Positions 49,491 through 57,873 of a stretch of 64,000 nucleotides of DNA are shown one piece after another. The stretch lies in the NCBI RefSeq assembly GCF_000732925.1, contig NZ_CP008953.1:5890001-5954000 (forward strand). The letters run 5' to 3'. This DNA comes from Amycolatopsis japonica. GTDB taxonomy: Bacteria > Actinomycetota > Actinomycetes > Mycobacteriales > Pseudonocardiaceae. A model generated the notes under the pieces. It ran no database searches, was not told the origin of the DNA, and was given only the letters and a program-made list of their open reading frames with translations. Position 1 is the stretch's first letter; the number at the start of each line of letters is the position of its first letter. Position numbers and translations under genes: made by a program.

Positions 49491-50642
49491 TCAGCGGAGG
49501 AACGGTTGGTACCGCCGCTGCTGGCGCAGCGATTCGATCTGCCGCGTGGTGTCGAGCGAGACACCGACCAGGAAGACGAGCACCACCTGCAGGGTCACCC
49601 CGGCGACGAACAGCGTCGCCGGGGTGACGCCCAGCAGTGCCAGACCGGCGACCGGGAGCAGCGCGACCACTCCCAGGCTGAACGCCCCGAAGGCGATGAT
49701 CCGGCGGTTCACGTGATCGAGGTACTCGGCGGTCCAGTTCCCCGGCCGGATCCCGGGGACGAAACCGCCTACCCGCACCAGCTCGCCCGCCACCTTGTCC
49801 ATGTCCTGTGCCACGGCCGCCCTGACGAAGGCGAAGAGACAGACGAGGACGAAGTAGACCGCGATCCACCAAGGACCTCCCAGACCGAAGGGAAGGACCC
49901 ACAGCAGGACCGCGGCGAGCACGGCCGGGCTGTTCGCTTGGGGGAAGCGAAGGGGAATGTAGGACGGCGTCCCGCCGAACGCGCGCCTGCCGATCATCCG
50001 CTTCGCGTACTGCACCGGAACGCGGCGCTGCCCCTGCGCGACGACGATCGTGATCACGGTGACCGACAGCGTCACCACGGCCATGACCACGACGGCGGCC
50101 CAGGCCGTCTTTTCGTACAGGCGCAGGAACTCCGACGGCAGCACCGCCAGGACCTGCGCGAGCAGCAGGATCCGGACGCCGTCACCGAAACCCTGGTCGG
50201 TGATCAGCTCGGTCAGCCGAAGGACCACCGCGGTACCCGCGGTCAGGCACGCCACCGTCACGGCTCCGCCCAGAACGTCCTGGGCGCCGGACACGACCAA
50301 GCCGACGGCACCCAGCAGGCCGAGCACGACGACGAGCCGTCGCCGGTACCGCGTCAGCACCCGGGCGCCTGCTTCACCTTCCGCCCGGAGCGCCGCCAGC
50401 CGCGGGATCAGGACGATCAGTGCTCGCAGGACGAACGGGGCGACCAGGCAGGGAAGGACACCGAACCCGAACACCGTGGCAAGGCGACCGCCGGTGACAA
50501 GGTCGAGGATCCAACGCCACGACTGATCGCTCAGCGGCAGACGGGCCGGCTGGGGCGTTGGCAGGCTCTGGCCCAGCCGGAACACCACGATCACGCCCAG
50601 CGTGACCAGGATCCGGTGGCGGAGGGAGGTTCTGTCGTTCAT
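49491..50642 (-). CDS. Accessory SecY-family translocase channel
   Basis: This 383-residue SecY homologue has about ten helices. Recognisable blocks are TVFGFGVLPCLVAPFVLRALIVLIPRLAALRAEGEAG (TM2 and loop), ITDQGFGDGVRILL, the cytosolic C5 loop QGQRRVPVQYAKRM near residue 205 and GGFVPGIRPGNWTAEYL. It is shorter than housekeeping SecY (about 435) and not in a ribosomal-protein operon, so it is a second, divergent SecY. No partner SecA2, SecE or SecG is adjacent. Its stop is 6 bp from that of the convergent lysozyme-like gene. Confidence 0.85.
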   Translation of the reverse strand: MNDRTSLRHRILVTLGVIVVFRLGQSLPTPQPARLPLSDQSWRWILDLVTGGRLATVFGFGVLPCLVAPFVLRALIVLIPRLAALRAEGEAGARVLTRYRRRLVVVLGLLGAVGLVVSGAQDVLGGAVTVACLTAGTAVVLRLTELITDQGFGDGVRILLLAQVLAVLPSEFLRLYEKTAWAAVVVMAVVTLSVTVITIVVAQGQRRVPVQYAKRMIGRRAFGGTPSYIPLRFPQANSPAVLAAVLLWVLPFGLGGPWWIAVYFVLVCLFAFVRAAVAQDMDKVAGELVRVGGFVPGIRPGNWTAEYLDHVNRRIIAFGAFSLGVVALLPVAGLALLGVTPATLFVAGVTLQVVLVFLVGVSLDTTRQIESLRQQRRYQPFLR

Positions 50643-50690
50643 CGTGGCTCACGTTAGGAACCACCGATGAAATTACGATGACACCGTTCG

Positions 50691-51701
50691 TCAGAGCAGC
50701 GGCGCCCTCGACAGGGCCTCCCTGAGCTTGCCGAGCACCTCGTCGGGCGTGCCCTCCGCGGTGCACCCGGCCGCCTGGCGATGTCCTCCGCCGCCCAGTT
50801 CCCCGGCCGCGGCCGACACGTCGACGCCACCCGCCGAACGGAGCGAGACCGTCCACCGCCGCTGTGGCCCGATCGGCTCGGCCTCCTTGAGCACCACCGC
50901 GACGCCGGCCTCGCGAGTGGACCGGACGACGTCGACGACGGCTTCGACCTCTTCGGCACGGACGGACCGCGCGACGTCGAGCGTCACGACCGCGTGCGCG
51001 AGGCCGAAGCCGCGAGCCTCGTCCGGTTCGAGCCGGGCGCCCGCGAGGACCTCCGAAAGCATCGGCAGCCACGCGAACGGGTGGTCGTCGACGATCTCGC
51101 GGACCACCTTGTCCGGGTCGACACCGGCTTCGAGCAGCTTCGCGGCCATCAGATGGGTGGAGGGCCGGGCCCGGCGGAACCCGCTCGTGTCCGTGACCAG
51201 CCCCGCGTACAGGCAGCGCGCGATCGGCTCGTCGATCGCGGTGCCGAGCTCCTCCAGCAACGCGAAGACGAGGACCGCGGTGGCTTCGGCGGTGTCGTCG
51301 ACGACGTGGTGCGTGCCGTAGAAGACGTTGGACGCGTGGTGGTCGATCACCAGGACGTCGCCACCCGCCGCGCGGACCGTGTCCACCCGCGGCGCGAGTT
51401 TCCCGAGCCTGCCCGGCGTGGGCGTGTCGAGCGCGACCAGCAGCCGTTCGCTCTCCGGTAGCTCGCTCGCCGGGACGTAGAGCCCGCCGACGTCCAGGCT
51501 CCGCAGGGTTTCGGGCATCTCCTCGGGCTCGCCGACGGAGACGCGGACCTTGACGCCGCGCAGCTGAAGCGCCCGGCCCAGCGCCAGCGCGCTGCCGAGC
51601 GCGTCGGCGTCCGGGCGGACGTGGCCGAGCAGGGTCACGTCGGTGGCGCGCGCCAGGAGGGCGGCGGCTTCCTTCAGGTTCGGCACTGGAGTGGCTGTCA
51701 C
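50691..51701 (-). CDS. nrnA: Bifunctional oligoribonuclease / PAP phosphatase NrnA
   Basis: This 336-residue DHH-DHHA1 phosphoesterase degrades nanoRNAs and pAp. The N-terminal motif GHVRPDADALGSALAL, central VIDHHAS near residue 118, and C-terminal GGGGHRQAAG are all in place. It normally sits next to rbfA; here an esterase and a methyltransferase lie between. The GTG start is 25 bp from the divergent methyltransferase start, with a TAGCTT -10 box 8 nt upstream, so both transcripts are predicted leaderless. Confidence 0.93.
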   Translation of the reverse strand: MTATPVPNLKEAAALLARATDVTLLGHVRPDADALGSALALGRALQLRGVKVRVSVGEPEEMPETLRSLDVGGLYVPASELPESERLLVALDTPTPGRLGKLAPRVDTVRAAGGDVLVIDHHASNVFYGTHHVVDDTAEATAVLVFALLEELGTAIDEPIARCLYAGLVTDTSGFRRARPSTHLMAAKLLEAGVDPDKVVREIVDDHPFAWLPMLSEVLAGARLEPDEARGFGLAHAVVTLDVARSVRAEEVEAVVDVVRSTREAGVAVVLKEAEPIGPQRRWTVSLRSAGGVDVSAAAGELGGGGHRQAAGCTAEGTPDEVLGKLREALSRAPLL

Positions 51702-51726
51702 AATCAGTCAAGCTACGCTCTACCGG
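51702..51726. promoter_or_regulatory. Symmetric bidirectional promoter between nrnA and methyltransferase
   Basis: On plus, TACGCT (51714-51719) ends 7 nt before ATG 51727. On minus, TAGCTT (51715-51710) ends 8 nt before GTG 51701. The hexamers share the central TA pair, so one 10-bp element serves as -10 in both directions. Only 25 bp separate the starts and no Shine-Dalgarno is present. Confidence 0.5.
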
Positions 51727-52770
51727 ATGTCCGAGTACGCGATCCTGGTCTACCCGTCCGCCAACCGGGTCTACACCGACTCCACCCCGGCCCTCCTGCG
51801 CGCGGAGCTGGCGGTGTTCGGCCTGTCCGCTTTGGAGACCGAGATCTCCGAGATCGGCGAGACGGAACTCGGCGGCGTCGGCTACCTCACCTTCACCACG
51901 CCCGCCCCGCTGAGCGAACGCGATCTCGCGCTCCTGTCGAACCTTTCGGCGCTGTACGCGCTGTTCGAACTCGGCGACGGCGTCCTGAAGCCGGTGACGA
52001 TCAGCCCGCTCGCGAACTTCGACTCGGATCTGCTGACCATCCAGAAGTACCCGGGCAAGACGAACGAGCTGTTCACCAAACTCCTCGTCAACGTCACGCT
52101 GCTGTCGAGGGCGGAGCCGGCCGCGATGCTGGACGAGCCGCTGCACCTGCTCGACCCGCTCTGCGGCCGCGGCACCACGCTGAACCAGGCGATGATGTAC
52201 GGCTTCGACGCCACCGGGCTCGACGTCGACGGCAAGGATTTCGACGCCTACGAGATGTTCGTCAAGACCTGGCTGAAGCAGAAGCGGATCAAGCACAGCG
52301 CCGAATCCGGTCAGGTGCGCCGCAACAAGGTCCGGCTGGGCAGGCGGCTCGACATCGGCTTCGGGATCACCAAGGAGCGGTACAAGGCGGGCGAAGTGCG
52401 CCGGCTGACCTACCTCAACTGCGACACGCTCACCACCGACGAACTGCTGCGGCCGAACTCGGTGGACCTCATCGTCACCGACGCCCCGTACGGCGTGCAG
52501 CACGGCAGCCACCGCACCCAGGACGCGTCGCTCGCGCGCAGCCCACGCGATCTGCTCGCGGCCGCGGTCCCGGTGTGGACGCGGGTGCTGCGCCCGGGCG
52601 GCGCGCTCGGCATCTCGTGGAACACCAACGTCGCGCCGCGCGAGGAACTCGCCGCGATCCTGGACAAGGCGGGCCTGGAGGTCCGCGAGGACGGCCCGTA
52701 CGCCGGCTTCGCCCATCGGGTGGACCAGGCGATCGTGCGAGACCTGATCGTCGCCGCGAAACCCCTCTAG
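51727..52770 (+). CDS. SAM-dependent RNA/DNA methyltransferase (TRM11-like)
   Basis: This 347-residue class I methyltransferase has a N-terminal domain (residues 1-125) of unclear type, then SAM motif I as LLDPLCGRGTTLNQAMMYGFDATGLDVD near 138-165 and a catalytic motif IV DAPYG near 251, the (D/N)PPY-like signature of amino-methyltransferases on nucleic-acid bases. The organisation resembles TRM11-like tRNA guanosine methyltransferases. A target cannot be named. It has no ribosome-binding site and an apparent leaderless promoter shared with nrnA. Confidence 0.8.
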   Translation: MSEYAILVYPSANRVYTDSTPALLRAELAVFGLSALETEISEIGETELGGVGYLTFTTPAPLSERDLALLSNLSALYALFELGDGVLKPVTISPLANFDSDLLTIQKYPGKTNELFTKLLVNVTLLSRAEPAAMLDEPLHLLDPLCGRGTTLNQAMMYGFDATGLDVDGKDFDAYEMFVKTWLKQKRIKHSAESGQVRRNKVRLGRRLDIGFGITKERYKAGEVRRLTYLNCDTLTTDELLRPNSVDLIVTDAPYGVQHGSHRTQDASLARSPRDLLAAAVPVWTRVLRPGGALGISWNTNVAPREELAAILDKAGLEVREDGPYAGFAHRVDQAIVRDLIVAAKPL

Positions 52771-52777
52771 CCCCCTC

Positions 52778-52999
52778 CCGCGTTTCGTCCTCTGAATGCG
52801 GTGGTCGGCATCGCGCACTACCTCCGTGGCCTGTCGCGAAAGGTCGCGCTCACCAACGCCATGAAAGGTCCTTTCCTGGCAAATTTTGCAAGGAAAGGAC
52901 CTTTCATGGCACGAGGTGTCGCCTGCCCCGCCCGCATTTCGTCCTCTGAATGCGGTGGTTGGCATCGCGCACTACCGCATTCAGAGGACTAAACGCGGG
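52778..52999. repeat. Composite of family-B half copy, family-A palindrome and family-B full palindrome
   Basis: Between convergent genes lie three parts. 52778-52822 is a 45-bp left half of family B. 52858-52910 is family A copy 2 (26-bp arms, one mismatch, core CCTGGCAAATTTTGCAAGG). 52931-52999 is a full family-B palindrome (arms GTCCTCTGAATGCGGT and its complement, outer CCGCATTT/AAACGCGG). The half copy matches the start of the full copy at 43 of 45 bases. No gene is present. Confidence 0.8.
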
Positions 53000-53000
53000 G

Positions 53001-53879
53001 TCAGGCGATGCGGTCCCCCACGAACTTCAGCACGTCGGGCATGATCTCGCGCCAATAGTCGTCGTTGTGCGCGCCTGGGGTCATCTTCGCGACGGCGGGG
53101 TCCAGTGCCTTGATGAGTTTGCGGTCGGCGCGGGCGAAGGGATCCGAATTCCCGCACCACACGCCGGTCACTTCGGCGGAAAGGTCGCCGGTGTGCAGCA
53201 GCGGCTCATGCGATTCCCACTGCGCGCGATCCTCGAAGACCTTGCGGGACTTGGCATCGGGCCAGCTCACGAACAGCGCCGCGCTGGCGACGGCGACGGC
53301 CTTGAGGTTCTTGTGGTCGCGGGCGTAGCGCAGTGCGCCGAATCCGCCCATCGAGATCCCGAACATCGCCGACGGCGGCCGCAGCTGGCGCTGGGCGAGC
53401 CAGCCGGGCAGCTCGTCGGACAGCATCCGCTGCGGGTCGTCGTCCTTGCCGACGTCCACCCAGTAGTTGTCCCCGTCGACGGCGGCCACCGCGAAACCGG
53501 GCAGCCCGGACGCGACGGCCCGGTTCAGCGCGTCCTGCACGCCCAGGTTCAGGAACGTCCGGGCGTCCGCGCCGCGCCCGTGCAGGGCGACGCAGACCGG
53601 CATCCCGACCCGGGACACGCCGTCCGGCGCGATGATGACGAGGTTGACGTCGCGGTTCCGCGCCGCCGACCGCATCTTCTGCACCGTGACCGCTTCGGTG
53701 AGCGGCGTCGGCGTGGTCGGTGGGGCCACCGGCGGCGGCCCCACCAGGGGTGGTTTCTCGGCGCCGCAAGCGGAAATCAGCGCCGAGCCGCCGAGAGCCG
53801 CGGCTCCCAGCAGGAGACCACGCCGGCTCACGGCGTGGTCCGGTCCCTCAGCGACGGGTCTCCTCGTCGGCGAACTCAT
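53001..53879 (-). CDS. Tat-exported lipoprotein esterase (alpha/beta hydrolase)
   Basis: This is a 292-residue protein with a twin-arginine signal SRRGLLLGAAALGGSALISAC ending in a lipobox Cys. The mature domain is an esterase/acyltransferase-like alpha/beta hydrolase: VALHGRGADA oxyanion site, GISMGGFGALRYA nucleophile elbow, GNSDPFARAD and a late HNDDYWRE His. Similar proteins resemble mycobacterial antigen 85/esterase relatives. ATG 53879 overlaps the rbfA end by 32 bp; GTG 53831, giving MSRRGLLLG, is an equally good start. The 3' end abuts the composite palindromes. Confidence 0.82.
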   Translation of the reverse strand: MSSPTRRPVAEGPDHAVSRRGLLLGAAALGGSALISACGAEKPPLVGPPPVAPPTTPTPLTEAVTVQKMRSAARNRDVNLVIIAPDGVSRVGMPVCVALHGRGADARTFLNLGVQDALNRAVASGLPGFAVAAVDGDNYWVDVGKDDDPQRMLSDELPGWLAQRQLRPPSAMFGISMGGFGALRYARDHKNLKAVAVASAALFVSWPDAKSRKVFEDRAQWESHEPLLHTGDLSAEVTGVWCGNSDPFARADRKLIKALDPAVAKMTPGAHNDDYWREIMPDVLKFVGDRIA

Positions 53880-54324
53880 CGTCTTCGGCCTCTTCCCGCG
53901 GCGGCTTGTACGGGTCGGCTTCGCCGGCGTGCTGCGCACCAGTGGCCCGCCGGGCGACCTCGGCATCCGCTTCCCGCGCCTTCGCGAGAAGGTCTTCGAT
54001 GCGCTTGGCGTCCTCAGGAATACTGTCGGCCACGAAGGCCAGCGTCGGAGTGTAGCGGACTCCGGTGCCCTGACCGACCTTCGTGCGCAGGACGCCACGG
54101 GCGGATTCGAGCGCCGCGGCGGCACCGGCGTGGTCGGGCGTGGACTCCAGGTTTTCGCCGAGCACCGTGTAGTAGACCGTGGCGTCGTGCAGATCCGCCG
54201 TGATCTTCGTGTCGGTGATCGTCACGTGGTTGAGCCGCGGATCCTTGATGTCGTGCTCGATCGCGTGCGCGACGATCTGTGAGATCCGCTTGGCGAGCTT
54301 ACGAGCCCGAGCGGGGTCGGCCAT
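53848..54324 (-). CDS. rbfA: 30S ribosome-binding factor RbfA
   Basis: This 158-residue KH-like protein matures the 16S rRNA 5' end and helps cold adaptation. Conserved parts are RISQIVAHAIEHDIKDPRLNHVTITDTKITADLHDATVYYT and SARGVLRTKVGQGTGVRYTPTLAFVAD. An acidic tail EEAEDDEFADEET follows. GAGGAG precedes ATG 54324. It is preceded by DUF503 and infB in the conserved order. Confidence 0.95.
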   Translation of the reverse strand: MADPARARKLAKRISQIVAHAIEHDIKDPRLNHVTITDTKITADLHDATVYYTVLGENLESTPDHAGAAAALESARGVLRTKVGQGTGVRYTPTLAFVADSIPEDAKRIEDLLAKAREADAEVARRATGAQHAGEADPYKPPREEAEDDEFADEETRR

Positions 54325-54352
54325 GGGATTTCGTCTCCTCGAAAGATCTTCT

Positions 54353-54646
54353 TTAGTCATCCGGGCCGAGCAGCCGGCGATGGCTGGAGAGCAGTTCGAA
54401 CTCCGGCCTCCCGGCCACGAGGCGCTCACACGAGTCGAGCACGTCACGAACGTGCTCGCCACTCGCCGCGACCACGGCCACACCGATCAGCGCGCGCCGG
54501 TGCAGGTCTTGATGGCCCGCTTCGGCGACGGAGACGTCGAAACGCCTGCGCACCTCGGCCAGCACCGGTTTGATCACGGATCGCTTCTGCTTGAGCGAAT
54601 GGACGTCGCCCAGCAGGATGTCGAGCTCAAGAGCTCCTACGAACAT
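54353..54646 (-). CDS. DUF503 protein (YlxP-like)
   Basis: This 97-residue ferredoxin-like-fold protein starts MFVGALELDILLGDVHSLKQKRSV, the DUF503 signature, and is found between infB and rbfA in many bacteria. YlxP-type proteins are linked to ribosome maturation with RbfA. The C-terminal SSHRRLLGPDD is short. A terminator-like hairpin lies between it and infB. Confidence 0.92.
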   Translation of the reverse strand: MFVGALELDILLGDVHSLKQKRSVIKPVLAEVRRRFDVSVAEAGHQDLHRRALIGVAVVAASGEHVRDVLDSCERLVAGRPEFELLSSHRRLLGPDD

Positions 54647-54674
54647 GTGGGGTTCTGGGTTGTTTCGAAGTGAA

Positions 54675-54710
54675 GCGGCGCTCCCCCGCCCAGATGCGGA
54701 GGAGCGCCGC
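54675..54710 (-). terminator. Hairpin downstream of infB
   Basis: GCGGCGCTCC (54675-54684) pairs with GGAGCGCCGC (54701-54710), and inner CCGC/GCGG extends it. It lies in the gap between the infB stop and the DUF503 start. Confidence 0.65.
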
Positions 54711-54719
54711 CCGTGTCAC

Positions 54720-57700
54720 TTACGCACGCGGCTTTTCGCGCTGCTCGTAGGTCTCGATGATGTCGCCGACCTTGAGGTCGCTGTACGACCCCAGCGTCAG
54801 ACCACACTCGTACCCGTCGCGAACCTCGACCACGTCGTCCTTGAACCGCCGCAGCGAGCTGATCGGCAGGTTCTCGGCGATGACGGTCGCGTCGCGGAGC
54901 AGACGGGCCCGCGCGTTGCGGCGGATCTCGCCCGAGACGACGAGACAACCGGCGATGGTGCCGATCTTCGACGACTTGAAGACGTCGCGGATCTCCGCCT
55001 TGCCGAGCTCGACCTCTTCGTACTCCGGCTTGAGCATGCCCTTCAGAGCCTGCTCGATCTCCTCGATCGCCTGGTAGATGACCGTGTAGTACCGGACGTC
55101 GACGCCTTCGCGGGTGGCCCGCTCGGTCGCCTTGCCCTGCGCACGGACGTTGAAGCCCAGGACGATCGCGTCGGACGCGGTCGCCAGGTCGATGTCGGAC
55201 TCGGTGACGCCACCGACACCGCGGTGCACGACGTTGAGTTCGACGTCGTCGCCGACCTCGAGCTGCACCAGCGAGGCTTCGAGCGCCTCGACGGTACCGG
55301 AGTTGTCACCCTTGATGATCAGGTTGAGGCTGTTCGTCTCCTTCAAGGCGGAGTCGAGGTCCTCGAGGCTGACCCGCTTGCGACGCGACGCGTTGAGGGC
55401 GTTGCGCGTCCGGGCGGAGCGGCGCTCGGCGATCTGCCGGGCGACGCGGTCCTCGTCGACCACCAGGAAGGTGTCGCCCGCACCCGGCACCGAGGTGAAC
55501 CCGATGACCTGGACGGGACGCGACGGGTACGCCTCGGTGACGTCGACGTTGTGCTCGTCGACCATCCGGCGGACGCGGCCGTAGGCGTCACCCGCCACGA
55601 CCGAGTCACCGACGCGCAGCGTGCCTCGCTGGACCAGCACCGTGGCCACCGGGCCGCGGCCGCGGTCGAGGTGGGCCTCGATCGCGACACCCTGGGCCTC
55701 CATGTCCGGGTTGGCCCGGAGGTCCAGCGCGGCGTCGGCGGTCAGCAGGATCGCCTCGAGCAGGCCGTCGATGTTGATGTTCTGCCGCGCGGAGATCTCG
55801 ACGAACATCGTGTCGCCGCCGTACTCCTCGGCGACCAGGCCGTACTCGGTCAGCTGCTGCCGGATCTTGTCCGGGTTCGCGCCTTCCTTGTCGATCTTGT
55901 TGATCGCGACCACGATCGGCGCCTTGGCGGCCTGCGCGTGGTTGATCGCCTCGACCGTCTGCGGCATCACACCGTCGTCGGCCGCCACCACGATCACCGC
56001 GATGTCGGTCGAGTTGGCACCACGGGCACGCATGGCGGTGAACGCCTCGTGACCCGGGGTGTCGATGAAGGTGATCAGACGCGGGTTGCCTTCGAGCTCG
56101 GTCTCGATCTGGTAGGCGCCGATGTGCTGGGTGATGCCACCGGCTTCACCTTCGCGCACCTTCGTCTTGCGGATCGTGTCGAGCAGGCGGGTCTTACCGT
56201 GGTCGACGTGACCCATGATGGTCACGACCGGCGGACGGACCTGCAGATCCTCTTCCTCACCCGCGTCTTCGCCGTAGGTGATGTCGAAGGTCTCCAGCAG
56301 CTCCCGGTCCTCTTCCTCGGGACTGACGACCTGAACGTTGTAGTTCATTTCGCCGCCGAGCAGTTCCAGGATGTCGTCGGACACCGACTGCGTCGCGGTG
56401 ACCATCTCGCCGAGGTGGAAGAGCACCTGCACCAGCGAAGCCGGGTTGGCGTCGATCTTCTCGGCGAAGTCGGTCAGCGAGGCACCACGCGGCAGGCGGA
56501 TCGTCTCGCCCTGCCCCTTGGGCAGACGGACACCACCGACGCTGGGCGCCTGCATGTTGTCCATGTACTCCTGGCGCTTCTGCCGCTTCGACTTGCGGCC
56601 CTTGCGCGAGGGACCACCGGGACGCCCGAAGGCACCCGCGGTACCACCACGGCCACCGGGGCCGCCACGACCGCCGCCGCCACGGAAACCGCCGCCACCG
56701 GCCGGGGCACCGCCGCCGCCACCGGGGCCACCGCCACCGGGACGGAAACCGCCGCCACCGCCGCCGGGACGGAAACCGCCACCGCCGCCGCCACCACCGG
56801 GACCGCCGCGGAAGCCTCCGCCGCCGCCACCGGGACCGCCACGAGCGCCGCCGCCGGGGCCACCACGGGCTCCGCCACCGGGGCCACCACGGCCGCCACC
56901 GGGACCACCGGCCGGACGGGCCGGGCGGCCCGGCATCATGCCGGGGTTCGGGCGCGGGGGCATGTTGCCCGGGCTCGGCCGGTTACCGCCGGGCGCGCCG
57001 CCACCGGGACGGGGAGCCGGACGGTCGCCGCCCTGGCCACCACCGGGACGCGGCGGACGGTTGTCGCCGCCCTGCTGGCCGCCACCGGGACGGGGGCCGG
57101 ACGGACGCGGGGCCGGGGAACCGGAACCCACACCGAACGGGTTGTTGCCGACGCGCGGGGTGCGCGGGCCGGGCTTCGGACCGCCGGGCTTGGGGCCCTG
57201 CGGCTTGGGCGGCACGACCGAACCCTGCGACGGCGTCTGGGACGCGGGCGGGGTGGCCGGTGCCGCCGGGGTCTCCTTCTTCGGCTCGGCCGGAGCGGCC
57301 TTCGCCGCCGGAGCGACCTCTTCCTTCGGCGCCGGCGGCCGGGGGCCGGGGCGCGGGCCCGGGCGGGCTCCCGGGGTGGAAGGCCGGGACGGCTGCTGGG
57401 CCGGAGCCGGAGCCGACGGGGCCTGGGCGGACGCCGCGGGGGCGGCCGGAGCCTCGGTCTTCGCCGCGGGCGCGGGCTGAGCGGGCTTCGCGGCCGGAGC
57501 CGGGGCAGCGGGCTTCGCCGGCGGGCGCGGGCCGGGAGTCGGGACGGGCTTCTTGCTCTGGCCGTCCTTGGACGAATAAGCGTCACGAAGACGCCGGGCC
57601 ACGGGTGCCTCGACGGTCGACGACGCGGACTTCACGAACTCGCCCTGGTCCTTCAACTTGGCGAGAACTTCCTTGCTGGTGATGCCGAGCTCTTTCGCGA

Positions 57701-57728
57701 GCTCATGTACTCGGGCCTTGCCTGGCAC
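54720..57728 (-). CDS. infB: Translation initiation factor IF-2 with long Gly/Arg-rich N-terminal region
   Basis: This 1002-residue GTPase positions initiator tRNA. The N-terminus (VPGKARVHELAKELGITSKEVLAKLK) is the IF2-N domain, followed by a long Pro/Ala linker, a Gly/Arg/Pro low-complexity block (about residues 263-390, with repeats such as GGPGGGARGG) and a second IF2-N. The G1 motif is IMGHVDHGKTRLLD near residue 506, then G3 DTPGHEAF and G4 NKIDKEG. I prefer GTG 57728 with AGGAG just upstream over ATG 57740. The low-complexity block is probably disordered and may bind rRNA. Confidence 0.95.
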   Translation of the reverse strand: MPGKARVHELAKELGITSKEVLAKLKDQGEFVKSASSTVEAPVARRLRDAYSSKDGQSKKPVPTPGPRPPAKPAAPAPAAKPAQPAPAAKTEAPAAPAASAQAPSAPAPAQQPSRPSTPGARPGPRPGPRPPAPKEEVAPAAKAAPAEPKKETPAAPATPPASQTPSQGSVVPPKPQGPKPGGPKPGPRTPRVGNNPFGVGSGSPAPRPSGPRPGGGQQGGDNRPPRPGGGQGGDRPAPRPGGGAPGGNRPSPGNMPPRPNPGMMPGRPARPAGGPGGGRGGPGGGARGGPGGGARGGPGGGGGGFRGGPGGGGGGGGFRPGGGGGGFRPGGGGPGGGGGAPAGGGGFRGGGGRGGPGGRGGTAGAFGRPGGPSRKGRKSKRQKRQEYMDNMQAPSVGGVRLPKGQGETIRLPRGASLTDFAEKIDANPASLVQVLFHLGEMVTATQSVSDDILELLGGEMNYNVQVVSPEEEDRELLETFDITYGEDAGEEEDLQVRPPVVTIMGHVDHGKTRLLDTIRKTKVREGEAGGITQHIGAYQIETELEGNPRLITFIDTPGHEAFTAMRARGANSTDIAVIVVAADDGVMPQTVEAINHAQAAKAPIVVAINKIDKEGANPDKIRQQLTEYGLVAEEYGGDTMFVEISARQNINIDGLLEAILLTADAALDLRANPDMEAQGVAIEAHLDRGRGPVATVLVQRGTLRVGDSVVAGDAYGRVRRMVDEHNVDVTEAYPSRPVQVIGFTSVPGAGDTFLVVDEDRVARQIAERRSARTRNALNASRRKRVSLEDLDSALKETNSLNLIIKGDNSGTVEALEASLVQLEVGDDVELNVVHRGVGGVTESDIDLATASDAIVLGFNVRAQGKATERATREGVDVRYYTVIYQAIEEIEQALKGMLKPEYEEVELGKAEIRDVFKSSKIGTIAGCLVVSGEIRRNARARLLRDATVIAENLPISSLRRFKDDVVEVRDGYECGLTLGSYSDLKVGDIIETYEQREKPRA

Positions 57729-57873
57729 AGCTCTCCTCATCTGGGGAGGCCGGCGGCAGACCCGCAGACCTCGTCCTATTGTCGCGCGTTCATTGATTCA
57801 GCTTCACGGCTGACTCATGACGGGTCGACCTGCTTCCTGATTCCATCCGGCACCGGGGATGTCCCGGCGCCCT

